From NCBI GenBank assembly GCA_947632425.1, contig CANRPG010000075.1, forward strand, positions 1-8,345: DNA of 8,345 nucleotides. Reading direction: 5' to 3'. This document shows positions 1 to 5,751 of this stretch, one piece after another. Source of the stretch: an uncultured Clostridia bacterium. GTDB lineage: Bacteria > Bacillota > Clostridia > Oscillospirales > Ruminococcaceae. The translations under genes were made by a program, and so were the position numbers. Every line of letters starts with the position of its first letter. Position 1 is the first letter of the stretch. The notes beneath the pieces were generated by a model. The model saw only the letters and a list, made by a program, of their open reading frames with translations. It ran no database searches and was not told where the DNA came from.

Positions 1-372
1 CCGATGGAGCTGGCGAGGCTGTGCGGCTTTGAAAAGCCCCCTGCGGACAGATACGAAGCGGCTAAGGAGCTTTCAGAAAGGTATGGCGTTTCGGTGCTGG
101 CAAAGGGTGCGCAGACGTTTTATGTTTCTCACGAGGGTGACTATATAACAGCGAAAGGCAACACCGCGCTCTCAAAGGGCGGCAGCGGCGATATGCTGGC
201 AGGGCTGACGGCAGGACTTTCGGCGCAGGGTGCAAAACTTTGCGGAGCTTTGGCTTCCTATATTTTGGGTGAAACGGCAGAAAAGCTGTGCCTGACAATG
301 TCGCCGAGAGGTGTAATTGCCGAAGATATTTTAAACGCGCTGCCCGGGGTACTCTGCGATATTGAAAAATAA
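1..372 (+). CDS. nnrD: ADP-dependent NAD(P)H-hydrate dehydratase, C-terminal part (5' truncated by the window edge)
   Basis: The reading frame is open from base 1, so the start lies outside the window and the ATG at 4 is internal. Counting from that Met, the visible part has a KGA segment (34-36) and an N-T-A-L-x-K-G-G-S-G-D-M-L-A-G block (53-67). This block is the hallmark of the ribokinase-like YjeF C-terminal/NnrD family, and Asp63 matches the catalytic aspartate at the end of GGSGD. The family repairs damaged nicotinamide cofactors in the cytoplasm: it dehydrates the S form of NADHX or NADPHX using ADP as energy source. In many bacteria the domain is fused behind an NAD(P)HX epimerase domain (NnrE), and whether that is so here cannot be seen. 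The gene stops at TAA 370-372. The next gene starts within about 15 bp, so the two are probably co-transcribed. Confidence 0.9.
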   Translation, partial: PMELARLCGFEKPPADRYEAAKELSERYGVSVLAKGAQTFYVSHEGDYITAKGNTALSKGGSGDMLAGLTAGLSAQGAKLCGALASYILGETAEKLCLTMSPRGVIAEDILNALPGVLCDIEK

Positions 373-385
373 CGGGGTGCTTTGT

Positions 386-892
386 TTGAAGAAAAGATAC
401 ATAGGGCTGGCGGCTCTGGCTATGCTTTCATGCACGGCGGCAGGCTGCGGCAGCAGTAATGTGCAGGTAAAGCCCGAGATACCAAATACTTGCACGGCGC
501 AGGTGACTGACGGAGAGAAAAGCTATTGCGCAGACCTTTGCCGCGACGAGAGCGGTGTGTGGACGGTGAGGTTTTCTCAGCCCGAGACCATTTGCGACAT
601 GACGGTGAAGACGTTTGGCGAGAGCTACGCTGTTGAGTTCTCGGGGCTTTCGCAGCAGATAGAACGCGGCAAAATGCCTGTGGGTTCGGTGGCTGCATCG
701 GTGACGGAGTGTTTAGATCACGCGGCAAATTCGTCGTCGGTCAAGAGCGAAAAGGACGGCGACGAGGTAATGCTGAGGGGTGAAGCTCCGTGCGGCGAGT
801 ACATTTTAAGGACGGACAGCGGCGGCAGGCTTATTTCGCTGAGCATTGAAAACAGGCTGAGCGTGGAGTTTTCGGATATACAAACGCCGTAA
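386..892 (+). CDS. Predicted lipoprotein of unknown function
   Basis: I do not recognise this family. I chose the TTG at 386 because a GGGGTG Shine-Dalgarno-like site (374-379) lies 6 bp upstream and because it gives a classic lipoprotein signal. The first residues are M-K-K-R, followed by a hydrophobic stretch (about 6-19) and a T-A-A-G-C lipobox, with Cys21 as the predicted lipidated residue and G-S-S after it. The frame is open back to a TTG at 362, which would overlap nnrD and has no ribosome site. The mature part (about 148 aa) is polar, rich in predicted beta strands and has several further cysteines. Its size and strand-rich look recall LolA/LppX-like lipid-binding folds, but that is only an impression. 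It follows nnrD closely and ends just before a terminator, so it is probably the last gene of that operon. The product should be anchored on the outer face of the membrane. Confidence 0.72.
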   Translation: MKKRYIGLAALAMLSCTAAGCGSSNVQVKPEIPNTCTAQVTDGEKSYCADLCRDESGVWTVRFSQPETICDMTVKTFGESYAVEFSGLSQQIERGKMPVGSVAASVTECLDHAANSSSVKSEKDGDEVMLRGEAPCGEYILRTDSGGRLISLSIENRLSVEFSDIQTP

Positions 893-917
893 CGGCAGGG
901 CAGTTAAAAGAGGTCGG

Positions 918-947
918 AGCGTTTCGCAAATATGCGGAGCGCTTTTT
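918..947 (+). terminator. Rho-independent terminator after the lipoprotein gene
   Basis: An 11-bp stem (918-928 with 933-943, including two G-T pairs) closes an AATA loop and runs straight into a T run (943-947). It starts 25 bp after the lipoprotein stop codon and ends 12 bp before the next promoter, so it separates the two transcription units cleanly. Confidence 0.85.
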
Positions 948-959
948 GTGCTTGCAAGG

Positions 960-988
960 TTGACATCGGCGGCATTTTTCGGTATAAT
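960..988 (+). promoter_or_regulatory. Consensus sigma-A promoter (TTGACA, 17 bp, TATAAT)
   Basis: The -35 box TTGACA lies at 960-965 and the -10 box TATAAT at 983-988. Both match consensus at all six positions and have the ideal 17-bp spacing. Transcription should start near 994-997. The transcript would enter the inverted-repeat segment about 20-25 nt later and, if not stopped, reach the membrane-protein gene at 1799 and the operon behind it. No other convincing promoter is visible between here and 1799. Confidence 0.88.
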
Positions 989-1019
989 TATAATATGGAT
1001 AAGTGTGTATTTTTGTTTT

Positions 1020-1088
1020 GCGCTGTCGCGCCACCTGCGGAGCTGTTCAACGCCCAACTTTAATTCGGTTTTCTTCTCATTTTGAGTG
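1020..1088 (+). repeat. Left arm of 69-bp inverted repeat
   Basis: This arm is the reverse complement of 1700-1768 at 65 of 69 positions with no gaps. The mismatches fall at 1025, 1026, 1056 and 1071. Pairing continues outwards for TTT (1017-1019) and, after a one-base bulge, three more bases (1013-1015). The longest perfect block is 1027-1055, which includes CCACCTGCGG. Confidence 0.95.
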
Positions 1089-1103
1089 AGCTAATACTTT
1101 GGC

Positions 1104-1261
1104 GCAAATTATAGGTTGGGAAATTGAACTTTGTTTGGCGTTCTCTGAGAGAACGCGGAAAGAGAGCTAAGGTCTTTTCAAAGGAGAGGCTCAGCTTTTA
1201 GAAGCAAGATAACTAGAGGCAAGAGGCAAAAAATGGACTTGTCCGTACTGCAAATTATAGG
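1104..1261 (+). repeat. Spaced 12-bp direct repeat in the left half of the segment
   Basis: GCAAATTATAGG occurs at 1104-1115 and again, identically, at 1250-1261. Between them lies a tandem heptamer AGAGGCA (1215-1221 and 1222-1228). The meaning is unknown. The repeats may be binding sites within the element or traces of how it was built. Confidence 0.6.
1138..1156. repeat. Perfect 8-bp hairpin inside the segment
   Basis: GCGTTCTC and GAGAACGC form a perfect stem around a TGA loop. No T run follows, so it is not a terminator. It may be a local fold in the RNA or a protein-binding palindrome. Confidence 0.65.
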
Positions 1262-1589
1262 ATTTTTCTAGGATTATAATATATCCCGACCCTCGTGTCG
1301 CCCTTTAGAGAAATAGCTGGCAGAATATTCTTCCTGTCGCATTAAGAGCGAACCATTTCTGTGAGCTAGTCGATATATTTTAGATGCGGTTGATATGAAA
1401 AGTATATTTTCTGTAGTACGTTATAGTTCATGTTCCCGCACTACTGACCTCCGTTTCCTTGCAAACAAAACCTATGCGTATTTCGCTATTTAGCCTCTAC
1501 CACAAAGGCACGAAGTTCCGAGCGAAGAGGTCGCGAATTTTCACCAAGGCTCAGCGCGTGGTCGTAGGTGTGGGTAAGGAAAAGAGAGC

Positions 1590-1675
1590 GCGAGGGAAAA
1601 ACCTTAGGGAAGGGAGTGGAGCGCGCGCCCTTCCTTGCAGATACACTCCCTATACCCCTATGGTTTTTCCCTCGC
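1590..1675. repeat. Long hairpin inside the segment
   Basis: A perfect 14-bp outer stem pairs 1590-1603 (GCGAGGGAAAAACC) with 1662-1675. It continues inwards with a mostly paired stretch (1605-1609 with 1656-1660) and a 7-bp stem (1612-1618 with 1644-1650), leaving a 25-nt GC-rich loop. About 26 base pairs form in all, split by one T-T mismatch and one internal loop. This is well above chance and indicates real secondary structure or nested repeat ends. There is no T tract after it to make a terminator. Confidence 0.75.
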
Positions 1676-1699
1676 ATAGAGTTGCGCAAACGTATGGCA

Positions 1700-1768
1700 C
1701 ACTCAAAATGAGAAGATAACCGAATTAAAGTGGGGCGTTGAACAGCTCCGCAGGTGGCGCGGAAGCGC
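1700..1768 (-). repeat. Right arm of 69-bp inverted repeat
   Basis: This is the partner of 1020-1088. The arm ends 30 bp before the ATG at 1799, so the ribosome site of the next gene lies just outside it. One of the four mismatches (1026 with 1762) would be a G-U wobble in RNA; the other three are true mispairs. The pair therefore looks slightly decayed rather than maintained by compensating changes. Confidence 0.95.
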
Positions 1769-1798
1769 AAACAAGATATATAATAAGGAAGTGAAACT

Positions 1799-2695
1799 AT
1801 GCCCGGAACGAAGAACGAAACTAACGAAATGCAGGAAGGTCTGACGGCTGAAAAGTATTATCAGGCGTGCCACCTTATGAGTGAGACCGCCTATGCAGGC
1901 AGCGACGGCACTGAGGCAATTGCACAGCTGGAGCGGCTTGTTGAGCTATTTAAAGAACTCGGCGATTACTCTGACTGCGAAGAGCGGCTGGAGAAATGCT
2001 CGCGGCGGCTGCAAAAACTGAAAGAGAAAAAAGCTGAGGACGACCGCTTAAAAACCGAAGCCGACAAGAAGCTGAGGGCGGAATATCAGAGTCTGCGCGA
2101 GGAGGCCGACAGGGCTGAAAAGATACTTAAAAAGCGCGATGCCGCAAGACGTTTGGAAGAGATCTCGCAGATGTTTTTAAATAGATTCTCTTCGATAGAG
2201 GGCGCGGCTGACTATGCGAGGGAGTATTCGGAGAGAAGCAAGGTGTTGCAGGCGGCGTATATAAAACGCCGTAAATACGAGATTATTTGCTGCTTGGCTG
2301 CGGCTGCGTTGTGCGTTTTTGCCGCCTTGATATACATACTAACGTTTGCAAAGCAGGGGAAAGACTACCGACCGCTTATACCCCTTTGCATATGCGACAG
2401 CCTGATGATAGCCGCATTTATGATAGGCTATCACTGCGAGAGTGACAGCGGCACTTGGGCGAGCGTTACGGGCGCGGCAGGCGCGGCGGCTTGCTTTATC
2501 GCAACGGTATTGCTGAGCATTTTCAAACGGCCGCCGCTTGGCATACTTGGCTACATATGGCTTTTGATATTGCCGATAGTTATAGGCTTTATGGCAGGAG
2601 TTATACTATACATCACCTGGGGCATATTTGCGCGGCGATTTGAAAAGCCTGCAAAAACGCGCTGGGAAAAGAAAAGCAGAAAGGACTTGGAGTAA
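1799..2695 (+). CDS. Unrecognised protein with helical coiled-coil N-terminus and four membrane segments
   Basis: I cannot name this 298-aa protein. The ATG at 1799 is preceded by AAGGAA (1785-1790) at good spacing. Residues 35-70 resemble a short helical repeat seen in many Firmicute proteins (A-x-x-x-L-E-x-L-x-x-L-G-D-Y-x-D-C-E-E-x-x-x-x-C). Residues 60-120 are very rich in Lys, Glu and Arg and should form a coiled coil; a weaker second repeat follows (about 120-150). Four hydrophobic stretches come next (about 161-183, 192-211, 221-242 and 247-277), and the tail is strongly basic. With 156 charged N-terminal residues lacking a signal peptide, both ends probably face the cytoplasm. It is the first gene after the inverted-repeat segment, and its stop codon abuts the epimerase start (TAAATG), so it probably heads that operon. 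Its role may be scaffolding or sensing, but nothing catalytic is visible. Confidence 0.82.
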   Translation: MPGTKNETNEMQEGLTAEKYYQACHLMSETAYAGSDGTEAIAQLERLVELFKELGDYSDCEERLEKCSRRLQKLKEKKAEDDRLKTEADKKLRAEYQSLREEADRAEKILKKRDAARRLEEISQMFLNRFSSIEGAADYAREYSERSKVLQAAYIKRRKYEIICCLAAAALCVFAALIYILTFAKQGKDYRPLIPLCICDSLMIAAFMIGYHCESDSGTWASVTGAAGAAACFIATVLLSIFKRPPLGILGYIWLLILPIVIGFMAGVILYITWGIFARRFEKPAKTRWEKKSRKDLE

Positions 2696-3553
2696 ATGAT
2701 ATACACAATAACAAGCGGAGAGATGACCGCAAAAATATCGTCGTCAGGGGCGGAATTACATTCGCTTATCTATAATGACACTGAGTACATATGGCAGGCA
2801 GGAAAAGCATGGAACAGGCACGCGCCGCTGCTTTTCCCATTCATATGCTCACCGAGCGGCAAAAAGTACAAAGCAGGCGGCAAAGAGTACGCGATTAAAG
2901 CCAACCACGGTTTTGCGAGGGATATGGAGTTTACTCTTTGCGAAAGCGGCGAGGACTTCTGTGAATTAGCCCTTTGCGAAAATGAAGAAACGCTTGCGCA
3001 GTACCCGTATCCGTTCAGACTGACGGTGAGATATTTCTTTGAAAACGGCAGGCTGGTGACAAAATGCGTGGTGAAGAATACCGGCAAGGAGAATATGTAT
3101 TTTTACTTAGGCGGTCACCCTGCGTTCAACTGCCCTTTGGAAGAGGGACTGACGTTTGACGATTACTACGTTGAATACGAGCAAAACGAGATAATAGAGC
3201 AGACGGTGGGCGACTGTATGCGCACGATAATCTGCGGTGAAAACAAACTGCCGCTTACGAGGGAGCTTTTCGACCACGATGTTATTATGAAGAACATGCC
3301 GATGTCGGGGAGTATTTCGCTGAAAAGCGACAAGGGTGAAAGAAGCGTTACTTTGTATTACCCCGATTCGGACTGTATTGCGGTGTGGTCTGTAACAGGG
3401 GACAACGATGCGGCGTTTGTGTGCCTGGAGCCGTGGACTTCGGTGCCGGTATACTGCGATGATGCTTTTGAAAACATCGAAGAAAAGCCGCATGCGGTCA
3501 TGCTGGAGAGCGGCATGGTGTTTGAATACAGATACGATATAGAGGTAAGATAA
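2696..3553 (+). CDS. Aldose 1-epimerase family protein, LacX type
   Basis: This 285-aa cytoplasmic protein belongs to the galactose-mutarotase superfamily, which interconverts alpha and beta anomers of free sugars or, in some branches, hexose 6-phosphates. Family marks are G-A-E-L-H-S-L near the N-terminus, R-H-A-P-L-L-F-P (41-48), H-G-F-A-R (71-75), G-G-H-P-A-F-N (139-145) and L-E-P-W-T (244-248). By family analogy His71 and His141 are the histidines of the active site and Glu245 the catalytic base. The sequence is closest to the LacX-like branch, whose exact substrates are poorly defined, so I give no symbol. The start abuts the previous stop; GGAG at 2689-2692 or AAGGA at 2681-2685 can serve as ribosome site. 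An epimerase near a cellobiose phosphorylase makes sense, because phosphorolysis releases free glucose, but the two genes have separate promoters. Confidence 0.9.
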   Translation: MIYTITSGEMTAKISSSGAELHSLIYNDTEYIWQAGKAWNRHAPLLFPFICSPSGKKYKAGGKEYAIKANHGFARDMEFTLCESGEDFCELALCENEETLAQYPYPFRLTVRYFFENGRLVTKCVVKNTGKENMYFYLGGHPAFNCPLEEGLTFDDYYVEYEQNEIIEQTVGDCMRTIICGENKLPLTRELFDHDVIMKNMPMSGSISLKSDKGERSVTLYYPDSDCIAVWSVTGDNDAAFVCLEPWTSVPVYCDDAFENIEEKPHAVMLESGMVFEYRYDIEVR

Positions 3554-4005
3554 TGAAACTCGTAATACAGAGGGTGAGCAGGGCAAGCGTTACCGTTGAC
3601 GGCTCTGTTACAGGCAGCATAGGAAACGGATATTTAGTGCTTTTCGGGGCAGGCGAGGGCGACGACAAAAGCCGCTGCGAAAGGCTTGCAGACAAGCTTG
3701 CAAAGCTGCGGATATTTTCAGACGAAAACGGAAAGACGAATCTTTCTATAAACGACATAGGCGGCGATGTGCTTGCGGTGTCGCAGTTTACGCTGTATGC
3801 GGACTGCAAGAAAGGCAACAGACCTTCGTTTATAAAAGCTGCTGCGCCCGACTTGGCAAATGAACTTTATGAATACTTTTGCAGATGTGTTGACGAGCGC
3901 ATTGACGGCTGCGTGCAAAAGGGCGTTTTCGGCGCGGATATGAAGGTGGAGCTTGTGAATGACGGGCCTTTTACTATAGTGCTTGACACGGCTGAAATAG
4001 GGTGA
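3553..4005 (+). CDS. dtd: D-aminoacyl-tRNA deacylase
   Basis: The enzyme removes D-amino acids wrongly attached to tRNA and also clears Gly-tRNA(Ala), protecting protein synthesis. At 150 aa it has the usual family length. The N-terminus M-K-L-V-I-Q-R-V-S-R-A-S-V is typical. Both signature motifs are present: S-Q-F-T-L (77-81) and N-x-G-P-x-T (136-141), whose Gly-Pro pair forms the chirality-selecting loop in this family. The residue after Pro139 is Phe, where Val or Met is more familiar, a minor change. The start overlaps the epimerase stop by one base (TAATG), and GAGGT (3542-3546) lies 6 bp upstream. In many Firmicutes dtd follows relA; here it sits between a sugar epimerase and a two-component system, so only co-expression links it to its neighbours. 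Confidence 0.96.
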   Translation: MKLVIQRVSRASVTVDGSVTGSIGNGYLVLFGAGEGDDKSRCERLADKLAKLRIFSDENGKTNLSINDIGGDVLAVSQFTLYADCKKGNRPSFIKAAAPDLANELYEYFCRCVDERIDGCVQKGVFGADMKVELVNDGPFTIVLDTAEIG

Positions 4006-4009
4006 TGTG

Positions 4010-4693
4010 ATGATATATCTTGTTGAGGACGACAACAGCATAAGAGAGCTTGTGGTATACACGCTGAACAGCTCGGGCATGAAGACGGTGGGGTTTGCAA
4101 AGCCTTCGGACTTCTGGGCGGCTATGGAAAACGAGCTGCCGACCATGATACTGCTGGACATTATGTTGCCCGAGGAGGACGGTCTTAGCATACTAAAAAA
4201 GCTTAGGCAGTCAAAGGCGACAAAGAAAACGCCGATAATGATGCTTACCGCAAAGGGCAGTGAGTATGACAAGGTAGTAGGGCTCGATTTGGGCGCGGAC
4301 GACTATGTGCCCAAGCCTTTTGGTATGATGGAGCTTATTGCGAGAATAAAAGCGCTGCTTCGGCGCACAGATGACGGCGGCGAGGACGAGTTCAGGGAGT
4401 ATCGGATAGGTCAGCTTTATGTGTGCCCGTCAAAACACATTGTAAAGGTGGGGGAGAAAAATATTACCCTTACGCTGAAAGAGTTTGAGATGCTCTGCCT
4501 GCTGCTTGAGAGCAGGGATATAGTTCTCACGCGGGATCAGATACTCAACAAGGTGTGGGGTTATGCGTTTGACGGAGAGAACAGAACGGTAGATGTTCAT
4601 GTGAGGACACTGAGAAATAAATTAAAGCCGTGCGACGTTATAGAAACAGTAAGAGGCATAGGCTACAAGATAAGCGGAGACACAGACAAATGA
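4010..4693 (+). CDS. OmpR/PhoB-family response regulator
   Basis: This 227-aa two-domain transcription factor should be phosphorylated by the kinase encoded next. The receiver domain (about 1-120) keeps every key residue: acidic Glu6, Asp7 and Asp8, phospho-acceptor Asp50 (L-L-D-I-M-L-P), Thr80 and Lys102 (K-P-F). A winged-helix DNA-binding domain (about 130-224) follows, with T-L-K-E-F-E-M-L, V-D-V-H-V-R-T-L-R and the ending R-G-I-G-Y-K. I chose ATG 4010 because AGGG (3999-4002) lies 7 bp upstream; the codon just before it, GTG 4007, is an alternative adding one residue. It begins 4 bp after the dtd stop and overlaps the kinase gene by 4 bp. It resembles the PhoP/PhoB branch, but the signal and targets cannot be read from the sequence. 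Confidence 0.95.
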   Translation: MIYLVEDDNSIRELVVYTLNSSGMKTVGFAKPSDFWAAMENELPTMILLDIMLPEEDGLSILKKLRQSKATKKTPIMMLTAKGSEYDKVVGLDLGADDYVPKPFGMMELIARIKALLRRTDDGGEDEFREYRIGQLYVCPSKHIVKVGEKNITLTLKEFEMLCLLLESRDIVLTRDQILNKVWGYAFDGENRTVDVHVRTLRNKLKPCDVIETVRGIGYKISGDTDK

Positions 4694-5619
4694 GAGTTAT
4701 GAGAGAGAGAATTTTTTTCAGCATATTTTTAACTGCTGCGCTTGCGGCGGCTGTTATAGCCTTGGCGGCGTACTTCGGGCTGCCGGTATGGGCAGTTGCA
4801 GGCATAGGGATAGTATTCACGGCGGTGTTGGCGTTTGTGCTTGCTACCGTGATAAGCAGGAAAATGCTTGCGGGAACAGAGAATATGCGCAAGGTACTTA
4901 CAGAGCAGCAGAATGAACTTAAAAAAGAGCACGAGGCTCAGGACAAGATGAGGCGCGAATTTACGGCAAACGTATCTCACGAGCTGAAAACGCCGCTGAC
5001 GTCTATTTCGGGCTTTGCGGAGATAATACAGAACGGGCTTGTAAAGCAGGAGGATATAAGCCGCTTTGCAGGGAATATTTACGACGAAACACAAAGGCTA
5101 ATTACGCTGGTGGGGGATATAATGAAACTCTCGCAGCTGGACGAGGATGCCGTGCCTGCGCAGAAAGAGCAGATAGATCTGTATGAATCCTGCGCGGCTG
5201 TTATATCGCAGCTTAAAAGCACTGCAGACAAACGGGGAGTAAAGTTCACGCTGGAGGGCGAGCACGTCAGCATAATAGGCGTTGAGCAGATAATAGACGA
5301 GATAATATACAACCTGTGCGACAACGCTATAAAGTACAACAAAGAAAACGGCTGGATAACGGTGAGGGTGTACGGCGGTGAGAGCGGAAATGTGCTTTCG
5401 GTTTCCGATACGGGTATAGGCATACCGCCCGAGGACACCGAGCATATCTTTCAGAGGTTCTACCGCGTGAACAAGAGCCATTCAAAAGAGATAGGCGGCA
5501 CGGGGCTGGGGCTTTCTATAGTAAAGCACGGTGCGGCATATCACAACGCCGATATAAAGGTAGAGAGCACTCTGGGCGTTGGCACGAGAATATCGGTGAC
5601 TTTTCCGCAGGCAGGTTAA
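4690..5619 (+). CDS. PhoR-like sensor histidine kinase with minimal sensor region
   Basis: This 309-aa membrane kinase is the partner of the regulator just upstream. The start ATG overlaps the regulator's stop (ATGA), with GGAGA (4676-4680) as ribosome site; the frame stays open upstream to 4630, but that would overlap the regulator by 64 bp. Two membrane helices (about 9-29 and 32-55) are separated by only a few residues, so there is essentially no extracytoplasmic domain and no clear HAMP domain. A helical linker (56-90) leads to the dimerisation domain with phospho-acceptor His97 in S-H-E-L-K-T-P-L. The ATPase domain has the N box (Asn208, Asn212), G1 box D-T-G-I-G-I-P (240-246) and G2 box G-G-T-G-L-G-L-S-I (269-277), all intact. 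The catalytic half looks like PhoR-type kinases. The missing sensor domain suggests signals come through the membrane or from a partner protein. Confidence 0.95.
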   Translation: MRVMRERIFFSIFLTAALAAAVIALAAYFGLPVWAVAGIGIVFTAVLAFVLATVISRKMLAGTENMRKVLTEQQNELKKEHEAQDKMRREFTANVSHELKTPLTSISGFAEIIQNGLVKQEDISRFAGNIYDETQRLITLVGDIMKLSQLDEDAVPAQKEQIDLYESCAAVISQLKSTADKRGVKFTLEGEHVSIIGVEQIIDEIIYNLCDNAIKYNKENGWITVRVYGGESGNVLSVSDTGIGIPPEDTEHIFQRFYRVNKSHSKEIGGTGLGLSIVKHGAAYHNADIKVESTLGVGTRISVTFPQAG

Positions 5620-5647
5620 TAAATTACTAAATGTGCTTTTATTGCTA

Positions 5648-5676
5648 TTGCAAAACCGCGCTGATTATGTTACAAT
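5648..5676 (+). promoter_or_regulatory. Promoter of the cellobiose phosphorylase gene
   Basis: TTGCAA (5648-5653) and TACAAT (5671-5676) are separated by 17 bp; the boxes match consensus at four and five positions. Transcription should begin near 5682-5685, giving a leader of about 70 nt. A tandem hexamer, TATTGC twice (5640-5651), overlaps the -35 box and could be an operator. No strong terminator lies between the kinase stop and this promoter, so some readthrough from the upstream operon is possible. Confidence 0.75.
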
Positions 5677-5693
5677 ATTATATGTGGAAATAT

Positions 5694-5720
5694 CGGCTCG
5701 CGCAGTGCGTGCGGCAGCCG
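5694..5720 (+). promoter_or_regulatory. Hairpin in the 5' leader of the cellobiose phosphorylase mRNA
   Basis: CGGCT (5694-5698) pairs with AGCCG (5716-5720). Inside it CGCA (5701-5704) pairs with TGCG (5710-5713), with a small internal loop between the stems. It lies about 10 nt after the predicted transcription start and is followed by A-rich sequence, so it is not a terminator. It may stabilise the mRNA. The ribosome site AAAGGTGA (5738-5745) lies outside the stem and stays free. Confidence 0.5.
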
Positions 5721-5751
5721 AAAAAATATAAAAAGGTAAAGGTGAAAGATT

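Larger units (their letters stand above)
1013..1774. other. Non-coding segment bounded by long inverted repeats (possible MITE-like element, invertible segment or large structured RNA)
   Basis: This roughly 760-bp segment lies between the promoter at 960-988 and the start codon at 1799. Its ends are the inverted repeats described separately. The enclosed 611 bp (1089-1699) holds no credible gene. The two overlapping open frames in its right half (1459-1719 on +, 1486-1770 on -) are arginine-rich, overlap each other, run into the right repeat and lack ribosome sites. The left half is AT-rich; the right half is more GC-rich and contains a long hairpin. No clear target-site duplication flanks it: outside the repeats are T-rich sequence on the left and GATATATAAT on the right. 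Long terminal inverted repeats with no transposase fit a non-autonomous mobile element. The same layout would also fit a DNA inversion switch or a big folded leader RNA. Confidence 0.6.

Noticed and set aside
1275..1280. TATAAT in the core of the segment, readable on both strands
   Set aside because: No acceptable -35 hexamer at 16-18 bp on the + strand and only a weak one (GCGACA) on the - strand; AT-rich sequence explains it.
1459..1719. 86-codon open frame on the + strand inside the inverted-repeat segment
   Set aside because: The product is arginine-rich without family resemblance, has no ribosome site, runs across the 1590-1675 hairpin and ends inside the right repeat. It looks like an accidental open frame.
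1486..1770. 94-codon open frame on the - strand overlapping the previous one
   Set aside because: It starts outside the right repeat and is defined largely by repeat sequence. It has no ribosome site and no recognisable product, and is not a transposase.
1013..1774. Retron, group II intron or complete insertion sequence
   Set aside because: No reverse transcriptase, maturase or transposase is encoded in or next to the segment, and no target-site duplication is evident.
1779..1784. TATAAT just before the gene at 1799
   Set aside because: No -35 box lies at the right distance (GGCGCG there), and transcription would begin at or within the ribosome site.
4630..4689. Upstream extension of the histidine kinase to the ATG at 4630
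   Set aside because: It would overlap the response regulator by 64 bp, lacks a ribosome site and adds a very basic out-of-frame stretch. ATG 4690 with the ATGA overlap is typical.
5617..5645. Possible terminator after the histidine kinase (AATAAA with TTTATT)
   Set aside because: The stem is short and all A-T with a long loop; too weak to call a terminator.
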